DNA of 28,163 nucleotides, from NCBI GenBank assembly GCA_035286745.1, contig DATECU010000361.1:1-28163 (forward strand). Reading direction: 5' to 3'. The position numbers and the translations under genes were made by a program. The notes beneath the pieces were generated by a model. It saw only the letters and a list, made by a program, of their open reading frames with translations. It was not told the origin of the DNA and did not search any database. Numbering within the stretch: position 1 is the stretch's first letter; each line of letters starts with the position of its first letter. Origin of the DNA: DATECU01 sp035286745 (GTDB lineage: Bacteria; Acidobacteriota; Vicinamibacteria; Fen-336). This document shows, one piece after another, positions 1 to 8,104 of this stretch.

Positions 1-816
1 CGGAACTTCCGCAACGAGGGGATCTCCTCCATGCACAACCCCGAGTTCACCATGCTCGAGTTCTACACCGCCTGCTTCGACTGCCAGGACGTCATGCGCA
101 CCACCGAGGAGCTGATCGCTGCCGGCGCCCGCCGGGTCGCCGGCGACCGGCCGCTGTCCTACAAGGGGCGGGAGATATCCTTCGATCTGCCATTCGCCCG
201 GGTGAGCATGAAGCAGGCGGTAGCGGAGCAGGCGAGCCGGCAAGGCCTGGGTCTGACGCTTGAGGTCCTGAACGACCCCGGGCATCTGGAGCGGTGGGCG
301 GCGTCGGGTGCCCTCGACGGCCGCCGCAACCACAAGGGCGTGCCCCTGGAGAAGGAGCGCTATCGCGGTCTCTCCCACGGCAAGCGGGTGGCTCAGCTCT
401 TCGAGGATCTGGCCGAGGCCGCCTACTGGCAGCCCACCTTCGTCACCGACTATCCGGTCGAGGTCTCGCCGCTGGCCAAGGCCAATCCCCAGGACCCCGG
501 CATCACCGAACGGTTCGAGCTGTTCGCGGCGGGCATGGAGATCGCCAATGGCTTCTCGGAGCTGAACGACCCCCTGGAGCAGCGGCAGCGTTTTCAGGAG
601 CAGCTTGAGGAGCGGGAGAAAGGCGACCTGGAAGCGCACCAGATGGACGAGGATTTCGTGCGCGCGCTGGCCCACGGCCTGCCGCCCACCGGGGGCTGCG
701 GCGTGGGCATCGACCGCCTGACCATGATCCTCACCGACTCGCCTTCCATCCGCGACGTGATCCTGTTCCCGCACATGCGCCCCGAAGGCGGCCGCACCCG
801 CGAGGATGGCGACTAA
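1..816 (+). CDS. lysS: Lysyl-tRNA synthetase, class II, C-terminal part (5' end outside window)
   Basis: This enzyme charges tRNA-Lys with lysine in the cytoplasm. The frame is open from base 1, so the N-terminal anticodon-binding domain and class II motif 1 lie outside; 271 codons remain. It opens directly in class II motif 2 (FRNEGIS, then HNPEFTMLEFY). Near the C-terminus is motif 3 (GCGVGIDRLTMILTDSPSIR) followed by the usual ending FPHMRPE. The ATG at 31 is internal, not a start. The stop TAA (814-816) is followed after 4 bases by a foldback repeat. The family assignment is firm. The paralogue EpmA/GenX is unlikely because the region between motifs 2 and 3 has the full LysRS length. Confidence 0.96.
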   Translation, partial: RNFRNEGISSMHNPEFTMLEFYTACFDCQDVMRTTEELIAAGARRVAGDRPLSYKGREISFDLPFARVSMKQAVAEQASRQGLGLTLEVLNDPGHLERWAASGALDGRRNHKGVPLEKERYRGLSHGKRVAQLFEDLAEAAYWQPTFVTDYPVEVSPLAKANPQDPGITERFELFAAGMEIANGFSELNDPLEQRQRFQEQLEEREKGDLEAHQMDEDFVRALAHGLPPTGGCGVGIDRLTMILTDSPSIRDVILFPHMRPEGGRTREDGD

Positions 817-820
817 CGGA

Positions 821-939
821 AACCACAGAGACGCAGAGACACGGAGAGTGAGAGGAACGGGAGTTGTGTCCGGCGGTCCGGGTGAGCCGCAGCCGTGCCT
901 TTCTTCTCCGAGCCTCTGTGCCTCCGTGTCTCTGTGGTT
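821..939. repeat. Foldback (inverted-repeat) intergenic element, copy 1
   Basis: The left arm (about 821-847, beginning AACCACAGAGAC) and right arm (about 913-939, ending GTCTCTGTGGTT) are inverted copies with a few mismatches, enclosing about 65 bases. The element fills nearly the whole lysS-lolC gap, starting 4 bases after the lysS stop and ending about 11 bases before the lolC ATG. A related element lies at 2193-2443. The right arms of the two copies are the most alike, both having a TTCTTCTC block and then GTGTCTCTGTGGTTGC. As I recall, purine-rich CACAGAGRCACAGAG-type repeats are scattered between genes in many environmental bacterial genomes; whether they move or act in RNA is not known to me. 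No transposase is present. Confidence 0.75.
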
Positions 940-950
940 GCGTTGACCTG

Positions 951-2180
951 ATGCCCTTCGAGCTGCGCATCGCGCTTCGCTACCTGACCGCCAAACGCAA
1001 GCAGGCCTTCATCTCCGTGATCTCCGGGATCTCCGTGCTGGGGGTGGTGGTGGGGGTGGCGGCGCTCATGGTGGCCTTGGGTCTCATGACCGGCCTCCAA
1101 AACGAGATCCGCACCAAGATCCTGGGCGCCACCGCCCATGTGAGCATCTTCCGCAGCGCCAGCGCGCCTTTCGAGAACCACCGAGAAGTTGCGGAGAAGG
1201 TGCGGGGCCTGCCCGGAGTCCTGGGGGCGGCTCCCGCGGTCTACAGCAAAGGACTGGTCGGCAGCCCCACCACCACCGCGGTGGCTACCCTCAAGGGGGT
1301 GCTGCCCGCGGAAGAGCGGACGGTGACCGATATCGGGTTGCAGGTGCAAGGCGGGAAGCTGGAGGACCTGACGGACCCAGGGCAAGGCCTGCCGCCCATC
1401 CTGCTGGGCCGCGAGCTGGCGAGCAACTTGGCGGTGGGCCCGGGGGACGTGGTCACCGTGACCTCGCCTCGGGGCCGGCTGTCGCCGGTGGGCCTGTTGC
1501 CACGGGTGACCAAGTTCAAGGTGGCGGGCACCGTGCACACCGGCCTCTACGAGTTCGACGCCGGCTGGGCCTACCTGCCTCTGGCTTCGGCGGAGCGCCT
1601 GTTCACGGAGGAGAACAGGGGGTTCCTGGTCGAGGTACGGCTCGCCGACATCTACGCCGTGCGGGCCGCCGGCGAGACGATACGGACCGCCCTGGGCGAG
1701 GGCTATGTGCTCAACGATTGGATCCAGATGAACGGGAGCCTGTTCGAGGCTCTGTGGCTGGAGAAGATGGCGATCGGCATCACCATCGGCCTGATCGTCA
1801 TGGTGGCGGCCCTCAACATCGTGGCCACCCTGATCCTGATGGTCATGGAGAAGCACCAGGACATTGCGATCCTGGTCTCGATGGGGGCTTCACGAGGAGC
1901 CATTACCCGCATCTTCATGCTGCAGGGCACGGTGATCGGGGCTCTGGGCACCGCTGCCGGCAGTGCGTTTGGGGTGCTGGCCTGCACGATCCTGGATCAC
2001 TTCAAGCTGATCCGAGTGCCGGTGGACGTCTATCAGATCTCCTTCGTTCCCTTTCGGCTGCTGCCGGGCGATGCCGGTGCGGTGATGGTGGGCGCGGTCC
2101 TGGTCTGCTTCCTGGCGACCCTCTATCCGGCGCGCGGCGCTGCCCGCCTCGATCCCGCCGAAGCCCTTCGCTACGAATGA
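951..2180 (+). CDS. lolC: Lipoprotein-releasing ABC transporter permease, LolC/LolE family
   Basis: This inner-membrane permease works with the ATPase LolD to release lipoproteins for transfer to the outer membrane. The 409-residue protein has the family layout: cytoplasmic N-terminus (MPFELRIALRYL), TM1 at about residues 20-45, a large periplasmic domain (about 46-260), then three TM segments in the FtsX-like C-terminal half. It ends in the typical LDPAEALRYE. I chose ATG 951 because it matches the family N-terminus; the open frame upstream to 864 only translates the repeat. No clear Shine-Dalgarno precedes it. Only one permease gene lies beside lolD, so it may form a homodimer (LolF-like) instead of a LolC-LolE pair. 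MacB-type permeases share the fold, but the N-terminal signature and C-terminal ending favour Lol. Confidence 0.9.
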   Translation: MPFELRIALRYLTAKRKQAFISVISGISVLGVVVGVAALMVALGLMTGLQNEIRTKILGATAHVSIFRSASAPFENHREVAEKVRGLPGVLGAAPAVYSKGLVGSPTTTAVATLKGVLPAEERTVTDIGLQVQGGKLEDLTDPGQGLPPILLGRELASNLAVGPGDVVTVTSPRGRLSPVGLLPRVTKFKVAGTVHTGLYEFDAGWAYLPLASAERLFTEENRGFLVEVRLADIYAVRAAGETIRTALGEGYVLNDWIQMNGSLFEALWLEKMAIGITIGLIVMVAALNIVATLILMVMEKHQDIAILVSMGASRGAITRIFMLQGTVIGALGTAAGSAFGVLACTILDHFKLIRVPVDVYQISFVPFRLLPGDAGAVMVGAVLVCFLATLYPARGAARLDPAEALRYE

Positions 2181-2192
2181 CAGCAGCAAAGC

Positions 2193-2443
2193 GACCACAG
2201 GGGCCCAGAGGCACAGAGACGAAGATGGCACCCCTGTGGCTTCCGTTGGCCGGCCCCGGCCCGCGCTGGCATCGAGGTGCCGCTCCGCGCTCCGACGCTC
2301 GGCCATTGTCAGTTGACCACGATTCGGGCCTCGCGAGTCGCGCGTCGGACACCTCGATGCTCATCCTGCGGCCTGATCGCTGTCCGTTCCGCTTGCGGCC
2401 GGCGGTTTCTTCTCTCCTCTGCGCCTCTGTGTCTCTGTGGTTG
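2193..2443. repeat. Foldback (inverted-repeat) intergenic element, copy 2, with nested palindrome
   Basis: The left arm (about 2193-2222, ACCACAG...CCAGAGGCACAGAG) pairs imperfectly with the right arm (about 2413-2443, ending GTCTCTGTGGTTG). Inside the roughly 190-base core is a perfect inverted pair of 11 bases, GCATCGAGGTG at 2269-2279 and CACCTCGATGC at 2350-2360. Sequence next to it (CCGCGCTCCGACG against GCGCGTCGGA) also pairs partly, so the element could fold into one long branched hairpin. It separates lolC from lolD, genes normally adjacent in one operon. It occupies nearly all of the 277-base gap 2181-2457, in which I see no gene. Confidence 0.75.
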
Positions 2444-2457
2444 CTTTTCGGAAGCCC

Positions 2458-3153
2458 ATGGCTGAGCCGCTGATCGTCGCCTCCGGGGTCGTCAAGGGGT
2501 ACCGCACCTCTGCCGGCTACGTCCCCGTCCTCTCGGGCGTCGAGCTGACGGTGGGGAGCGGGGAGATGGTGGCGGTGACCGGGGCTTCCGGGGTGGGGAA
2601 GTCGACGCTGCTGCACGTGCTGGGAACCCTGGATCGACCGGAGGCGGGCACGGTTCGAGTGGGGGGAGCCGACGTCTTCGGGCTTCCCGAGAAGGAGCTG
2701 CGGAGGTTTCGCAACAAAACGTTAGGGTTCGTGTTCCAGTTTCACCACCTGCTCCCCGAGTTCACGGCCCTGGAGAACGTGATGATGCCGCTGCTCATCG
2801 ACCGGCGGTCGGAAGCCGAGGCTCGGCGGCGGGCGGGCGCCCTGCTGGCCGAGCTGGGTCTTGAGAGCCGAACCGAACATCGGCCGGGGGCGCTTTCGGG
2901 GGGAGAGCAGCAGCGGGTGGCGGTGGCCCGTGCCCTGGTGCAGTCCCCGCGCGCGCTCTTGGCCGACGAGCCCTCGGGCAACCTCGATCGCGAGACCGGC
3001 GACCGACTTCACGAGCTGCTGCGGCGTCTCAATCGGGAGACAGGGACCACCGTGGTGGTGGTGACCCACAACGAGCGGCTGGCGGCTTCCTGCGAGCGAG
3101 AGCTGCGCCTCGAAGGCGGGAGGCTGGGAGCCGCGGCGAGGCGACCCGAATGA
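2458..3153 (+). CDS. lolD: Lipoprotein-releasing ABC transporter ATP-binding protein LolD
   Basis: This ATPase drives lipoprotein release by the LolC/E-type permease at the inner membrane. The 231-residue protein has Walker A GASGVGKST (residues 42-50), the Q-loop in FVFQFHHLLPEFTALENV, ABC signature LSGGEQQRVAVARAL (from 146), Walker B LLADEPSGNLD (D170, E171) and the H-loop VVVTHNE. The FQFHHLLPEFTALENVMMPLL stretch is typical of LolD and separates it from FtsE and MacB. I chose ATG 2458 (MAEPLIVASGVVKGY); a GTG at 2437 lies inside the repeat arm and adds only repeat-derived residues. The upstream permease is the expected partner even though a foldback element separates the two genes. Confidence 0.93.
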   Translation: MAEPLIVASGVVKGYRTSAGYVPVLSGVELTVGSGEMVAVTGASGVGKSTLLHVLGTLDRPEAGTVRVGGADVFGLPEKELRRFRNKTLGFVFQFHHLLPEFTALENVMMPLLIDRRSEAEARRRAGALLAELGLESRTEHRPGALSGGEQQRVAVARALVQSPRALLADEPSGNLDRETGDRLHELLRRLNRETGTTVVVVTHNERLAASCERELRLEGGRLGAAARRPE

Positions 3154-3180
3154 CGGAGGCGGTGCCTTTTGGGCTAGAAT
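3150..3180 (+). promoter_or_regulatory. Possible sigma70-type promoter for clpC
   Basis: A TAGAAT -10 box at 3175-3180 lies 19 bases after a weak -35 match, ATGACG at 3150-3155, which overlaps the lolD stop codon. The predicted transcript would begin near 3187, about 47 bases before the clpC ATG. The same TAGAAT hexamer recurs upstream of other transcription units in this window (18295, 11933), which supports it. The -35 match and spacing are weak. Confidence 0.45.
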
Positions 3181-3233
3181 CCACAGTTGGAGCGCTCGGG
3201 GCGCTCCTGAGGCCAGGGGACTCCACCACCGTC

Positions 3234-5636
3234 ATGTTCGAGCGCTACACCGAGCGCGCCCGCCGCGTCATCTTCTTCGCTCGTTACGAGGCGAGCCAAC
3301 TGGGCAGCGCCTCCATCGAGACCGAGCACCTGCTGCTGGGGCTGATTCGCGAAGGCAAGGGGCTGACCTCGCGCCTCTTCAGCAAGGGCCATCTCTCCAT
3401 GGAGTCGATCCGCAAGGAGATCGAGGGGCGGACCCCCTATCGAGACAAGGTCTCGACCTCGGTGGACATCCCGCTTTCCTCGGAGTCGAAGCGGGTCCTC
3501 GGTTACGCCGCCGAGGAAGCCGAACGAATGCTCCACAACTACATCGGAACCGAGCACATCCTGCTGGGGCTGATGCGGGAGGAGAAGAGCGTGGCCGCCG
3601 GTCTCCTGTCGGAGAAAGGGCTTCGCCTGACCAGCGTTCGGGAGGACATCGTGCAGCTCCTGAACGAGAAGGCCAACGTGGGCAAGGCCAAGGAGACGCC
3701 GCTACTCTCGGAGTTCTCGCGGGACCTGACGGAGGCCGCCGCGCGCAGTGCCTTGGATCCGCTGGTGGGGCGAGACGACGAGCTGGCGCGGGTGATCCAG
3801 GTGTTGTGCCGGCGCACCCGGAACAACCCGGTCCTGATCGGCGAGCCGGGGGTGGGCAAGACGGCTTTGGTCGAGGGCCTGGCCAACAAGATCGTCCAGG
3901 GCGACGTCCCTGTCTACCTGGCCGACAAGCGGATCCTGGCCCTGGACATCTCGCTGATCGTCGCCGGCACCAAGTACCGGGGTCAGTTCGAAGAGCGGCT
4001 GAAGACGATCATGCGGGAGCTGACCGAGAATCACAACATCGTCATCTTCATCGACGAGTTGCACACCCTGGTAGGTGCGGGCTCGGCCGAGGGCAGCCTG
4101 GACGCCGCCAACATCTTGAAGCCGGCCCTCTCCCGGGGCGAGATCCAGTGCGTGGGCGCCACCACCCCCGGCGAGTACCGCAAGTACATCGAGAAGGACC
4201 GCTCGCTGGAGCGGCGCTTCCAGGCGGTCAAGGTGGCTCCACCCAGCGAAGAGGAGACGATCGAGATCCTGCGCGGGATCAGGGATCGCTACGAGAAGTT
4301 CCACCACGTGGTGTACAAGCAGGACGCCCTGGAAGCCGCCGTCTACCAGTCCAGCCGGTACATAACGGACCGCTTCCTTCCCGACAAGGCGATCGACCTC
4401 CTGGACGAGGCCGGCAGCCGGGTCAAACTCCGAGAGACGGCAGCCGCGCTCCAGGCCCCCGAGTTCTCGCGCACCATCCGGGTGGTGGTGGATCGGGGCG
4501 AACCGCCGGCGGGCGCTTTCTTTCGCGATGAGGACCTGGCGCAGCGCGAGAACCTCCAGATCATGCGCGAGCACTGGGACGTGGGCGGCCAGTCCGGCCA
4601 CCTGGTCACCAAGGCCGACGTGGACGACGTGGTCTCCAAGTGGACGGGGATTCCCATCGCCGCCATCAAGGAAGAGGAATCGGCCAAGCTGCTGCGCATG
4701 GAGGAGGAACTGCACCGGCGCATCGTCTCCCAGGAGGGCGCGGTGGGTGCGGTGGCTCGGGCCATCCGGCGCACCCGCGCCGGCCTCAAGAGCCCTCATC
4801 GCCCGGTCGGCTCCTTCCTGTTCCTGGGTCCCACCGGGGTGGGCAAGACCGAGGTGGCCCGCAGTCTGGCCGCCTTCCTCTTCAGCAGCGAGCGCGCCCT
4901 GATCCGCTTCGACATGTCCGAGTACATGGAGAAGCACTCGGTCTCCAAGCTCATCGGTTCGCCCCCGGGTTATGTGGGCCATGAGGAAGGCGGGCAGCTC
5001 ACCGAGCGGGTGAAGCGGAGTCCCTACTCGGTGGTGCTGCTGGACGAGATCGAGAAAGCCCATCCCGACGTCTTCAACATCCTGCTCCAGGTCTTCGAGG
5101 ACGGGCACCTGACGGATGGCCTGGGCAACACCATCGACTTCAAGAACTCCATCCTCATCATGACCTCCAACATCGGCGCCCGCTTCATCGAGAAGAAAGG
5201 GCGGCTGGGTTTCGCCTCCGGCGAGGCCGACACCAACCAGAGCGTGTCGGAGATGGTGATGGCGGAGGTGAAGCGCACCTTCAACCCCGAGTTCATCAAC
5301 CGCATCGACGAGATCATCATCTTCGACGCCCTGACCGACGAGGACCTGAGGCGCATCACGCGCCTGCTGGTGGAACAGCTGAACGTGAACCTCAAGGAGA
5401 AGGGGATCTTGATCTCCATCGCCGACGAGGCCGTGGATTGGCTGCTGGAGAAGACCCTGAAGGACCGCTCATACGGGGCGCGACCCCTGCGTCGCGCCAT
5501 CCAACGTCACGTGGAAGACACCCTCTCCGAGGCCTTCATTCGGGGCCAGATCCGGCCCCGGGCGCCGATCGTGATTGGCGTGCGGGATGGGGGGCTCTGG
5601 TACAGCCAAGAGGATCGTGGGGGGAGTCTCTCGTGA
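3234..5636 (+). CDS. clpC: ATP-dependent Clp protease ATP-binding subunit ClpC (class I AAA+ unfoldase)
   Basis: This is a hexameric AAA+ unfoldase that feeds substrates to ClpP in the cytoplasm. The 800-residue length is close to the usual ClpC size (about 810). Order: two Clp_N repeats (about 1-145, starting MFERYTERARRVIFFARYEAS); AAA-1 with Walker A GEPGVGKT (203-210) and Walker B VIFIDELHTL (from 270); a short middle region; AAA-2 with Walker A GPTGVGKT (532-539) and Walker B VVLLDEIEKAH (D604). The RLGF at 657-660 sits where the ClpP-docking (I/L)GF loop lies, so a ClpP partner is expected. I chose ATG 3234 by the family N-terminus; an in-frame ATG at 3150 overlapping the lolD stop adds 28 unrelated residues. 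The UVR/coiled-coil middle segment is divergent: only the second half of the usual helical hairpin is recognisable. Confidence 0.95.
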   Translation: MFERYTERARRVIFFARYEASQLGSASIETEHLLLGLIREGKGLTSRLFSKGHLSMESIRKEIEGRTPYRDKVSTSVDIPLSSESKRVLGYAAEEAERMLHNYIGTEHILLGLMREEKSVAAGLLSEKGLRLTSVREDIVQLLNEKANVGKAKETPLLSEFSRDLTEAAARSALDPLVGRDDELARVIQVLCRRTRNNPVLIGEPGVGKTALVEGLANKIVQGDVPVYLADKRILALDISLIVAGTKYRGQFEERLKTIMRELTENHNIVIFIDELHTLVGAGSAEGSLDAANILKPALSRGEIQCVGATTPGEYRKYIEKDRSLERRFQAVKVAPPSEEETIEILRGIRDRYEKFHHVVYKQDALEAAVYQSSRYITDRFLPDKAIDLLDEAGSRVKLRETAAALQAPEFSRTIRVVVDRGEPPAGAFFRDEDLAQRENLQIMREHWDVGGQSGHLVTKADVDDVVSKWTGIPIAAIKEEESAKLLRMEEELHRRIVSQEGAVGAVARAIRRTRAGLKSPHRPVGSFLFLGPTGVGKTEVARSLAAFLFSSERALIRFDMSEYMEKHSVSKLIGSPPGYVGHEEGGQLTERVKRSPYSVVLLDEIEKAHPDVFNILLQVFEDGHLTDGLGNTIDFKNSILIMTSNIGARFIEKKGRLGFASGEADTNQSVSEMVMAEVKRTFNPEFINRIDEIIIFDALTDEDLRRITRLLVEQLNVNLKEKGILISIADEAVDWLLEKTLKDRSYGARPLRRAIQRHVEDTLSEAFIRGQIRPRAPIVIGVRDGGLWYSQEDRGGSLS

Positions 5637-8095
5637 AGCCACTCTTGGCCGTGATGCTGGGAGGCCTGCTCCCTCTGGTTCCGCCGGCGGTGGCGCAGGA
5701 TGCCGATCCGGCGAGCGCCCCCAAGATCGAACGCATCGAGGTCCAGGGACTCCAGTACCTGAAGCCGGAGACCCTGCTCTTCTACGTCTCGACCAAGGCC
5801 GGGGACCGTTTCGACGAGCACCGGCTGCGGGAGGACTTCCGGCGGGTGTGGGAGACCAAGTTCGTGGACGACCTGCTGGTGGACGTCCGCGACGGGGCCA
5901 CCGGCAAGATCGTGACCCTGGTGGTGAAGGAGCGGAAGCGGGTCCAGATCGTCGACTACCGCGGGAACAAGACGGTGACCACCAGCAGCATCGAGGACAA
6001 GCTCAAGGAGAAGGACGCCGCCCTCAAGATCGACGGTTTCTACGACCCGAGCAAGGCCCAACGCGTGGAGGCCATCATCAGGGAGATGCTGGCGGAGAAG
6101 GGACGCCCCTTCGCCACCGTCAAGCACGACGCCAAGAACTTGGGGGGAGCGGGAACCCAGGTGTCCTTCGTGGTCGACGAGGGCCCCAAGGCCAAGCTCA
6201 AGGCGGTCGAGTTCGTGGGCAACCAGATCTTCTCGGACGGCCGGCTGCGCCGGACCATGCGGTCGCTGAAGGTCAACAACTGGTCGACGGACGTGGTGAG
6301 CCTGGTGACCTCGCCTCTCAGTTGGGGCAAGGGCACCTACACCGAAGAGAAGTGGAACGATGCGCAGAAGGGCGACAAGGGGCGGCTCCAGGACTTCTAC
6401 CTGAACCGGGGTTACGTGACCGCCAGCGTCGGCGAGCCCACCATCACCTACGAGGACGCTCTGTCGGGCCTCTTCAAGAAGAAGCCCATCAAGCGGATGA
6501 CGCTCACCATCCCGGTGAGCGAAGGCGATCGCTACCGCCTGGGCGAGGTCAAGTTCGAGGGGATGACCGTCTTCAAGGAAGAGAACATCCGACCGCTCCT
6601 GAAGCTCAAGCAGGGCGATCTCTACCGGGAATCCCGCTTCAAGAAGACCTACGACAAGCTGCGCGACGCCTACGGCGGCCAAGGGTACTTCCAGTGGACG
6701 GTGGCCACCGACCGGAAGCCCGACCCGGAAAAGAAGGTGGTCGACGTGACCATCCGCATGGACGAGGACAAGAAGTACTTCGTCTCCAAGATCCAGTTCC
6801 TGGGCAACGACACCACGCGCGACAAGGTGATTCGGCGCGAGGTCTACATGAACGAGGGCGAGGTGTTCAACACCGAGGCCCTCAAGCTCTCCATTCGTCG
6901 CATCAACCAGCTCGGCTACTTCAAGCCGCTGGAGGGCCCGCCCCAGATCAACCCAAGCCCGTTAGGCGATGACAAGCTGGACGTGGCTTTCAAGGTGCAG
7001 GAACAGAACCGCAACCAGTTCACCTTCGGGGGCGGAGTCTCGGGCCTGGAGGGGACCTTCCTGAACGCCTCCTTCTCCACCGCCAACTTCCTGGGCCTGG
7101 GCGAGACCTTCCAGGTGTCGGCGCAGAGCGGCAAGCGCACCAAGAACTACCAGATCGCCGTCACCGAACCCTACCTCTTCGACCGACCCATCACCGCCGG
7201 CATCGACCTGTTCAGCCGGCGGTTGCGCTACGAGGCCTACCAGACCGCCGCCGGCCTCGGCCTGAACGGCTACTCCGAGGACCGGAGCGGCGCCAGTTGG
7301 GTCTTGGGCTTGCCTCTGGGACGCTTCACCCGCCTCTTCACCAACTACTCCTACCAGTTCATCGACATCAAGAACGTGGAGGCGGCCGCCTCGACCGAGG
7401 TGCCTTCCGACGCGACCACGCCCACCACCCCGACCAACGATCCCTACTCGCTCTACTACGGTCAGGTGGGCAAACGGCGGGAGAGCACGTTCTCGCCCAC
7501 CTGGGTCCACAACACGGTGGACAACCCGTGGACGCCGCGCAGCGGCATGAAGCTCACCGCCACCCTGCCCGTCACCGGTGGTGTTCTCGGGGGGACGGTC
7601 GATCTCTTGCGGCCGAGCCTGGAGGCGGTGATCTACATACCTCATCTGCGCCGAACGGCACTGGGACTTCGGGGGGAGGTGGCGTACGTCAAGCCCTTCG
7701 GCGACACCAAGACCCTGGCCTGGTACCAGCGCTACTACCTGGGGGGGGAGACCCAGATTCGGGGCTACCAGGTGCGGACGGTGGGCCCCATCGAGAAGCT
7801 GGAGGACGGCAGCGAGCGTGGGACGGGCGGGAACAAGTACGCGCTGTTCAACGCCGAGTACTACATCGACGTGATGGGGCCGTTGCGGCTCCTGGCGTTC
7901 TTCGACGCCGGCCAGTCTTTCCTGGAGGGCGAGGGCATCGGGGTGAACAAGTTCCGCACCTCGACCGGCATGGAGCTGCGGTTCATCATGCCGGTCCTCA
8001 ACGTTCCCTTCCGGCTCTTCTACGCCTGGAATCCCCACCGCGACCCCTTCCAGCCGAAAACCCACTTCCAGTTCGCAGTAGGCACGACCTTCTAA
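5633..8095 (+). CDS. bamA: Outer membrane protein assembly factor BamA
   Basis: BamA is the Omp85 core of the BAM complex, which folds beta-barrel proteins into the outer membrane. The 820-residue product has a signal peptide (1-21, cleavage after AVA), a POTRA region long enough for five domains (about 28-450) and a C-terminal barrel from about 457. The barrel carries the conserved loop motif IRGY (R710) and ends in phenylalanine (FAVGTTF), as outer-membrane barrels do. The GTG at 5633 overlaps the clpC stop as GTGA and has a purine-rich GGGGGGAG just upstream; ATG 5654 would shorten the signal peptide and is less likely. The downstream neighbour skp encodes a chaperone for the same substrates. 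TamA is unlikely because it has three POTRA domains. Confidence 0.94.
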   Translation: MKPLLAVMLGGLLPLVPPAVAQDADPASAPKIERIEVQGLQYLKPETLLFYVSTKAGDRFDEHRLREDFRRVWETKFVDDLLVDVRDGATGKIVTLVVKERKRVQIVDYRGNKTVTTSSIEDKLKEKDAALKIDGFYDPSKAQRVEAIIREMLAEKGRPFATVKHDAKNLGGAGTQVSFVVDEGPKAKLKAVEFVGNQIFSDGRLRRTMRSLKVNNWSTDVVSLVTSPLSWGKGTYTEEKWNDAQKGDKGRLQDFYLNRGYVTASVGEPTITYEDALSGLFKKKPIKRMTLTIPVSEGDRYRLGEVKFEGMTVFKEENIRPLLKLKQGDLYRESRFKKTYDKLRDAYGGQGYFQWTVATDRKPDPEKKVVDVTIRMDEDKKYFVSKIQFLGNDTTRDKVIRREVYMNEGEVFNTEALKLSIRRINQLGYFKPLEGPPQINPSPLGDDKLDVAFKVQEQNRNQFTFGGGVSGLEGTFLNASFSTANFLGLGETFQVSAQSGKRTKNYQIAVTEPYLFDRPITAGIDLFSRRLRYEAYQTAAGLGLNGYSEDRSGASWVLGLPLGRFTRLFTNYSYQFIDIKNVEAAASTEVPSDATTPTTPTNDPYSLYYGQVGKRRESTFSPTWVHNTVDNPWTPRSGMKLTATLPVTGGVLGGTVDLLRPSLEAVIYIPHLRRTALGLRGEVAYVKPFGDTKTLAWYQRYYLGGETQIRGYQVRTVGPIEKLEDGSERGTGGNKYALFNAEYYIDVMGPLRLLAFFDAGQSFLEGEGIGVNKFRTSTGMELRFIMPVLNVPFRLFYAWNPHRDPFQPKTHFQFAVGTTF

Positions 8096-8104
8096 GGAGA
8101 CGAC

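Noticed and set aside
821..939. CRISPR-like repeat
   Set aside because: Only one inverted pair per element, no regularly spaced direct repeats or spacers, and no cas genes.
864..950. N-terminal extension of lolC
   Set aside because: It is translation of the foldback repeat arm; family alignment starts at MPFELRIALRYL, ATG 951.
3150..3233. Earlier ATG for clpC overlapping the lolD stop
   Set aside because: It adds 28 residues unlike any ClpC and runs through the candidate promoter; the family start MFERYTERARR is at 3234.
3702..5108. Long open frame on the minus strand opposite clpC (468 codons)
   Set aside because: High-GC coding DNA leaves long antisense frames; the + strand carries ClpC motifs along the whole stretch and the antisense product has no recognisable domain.
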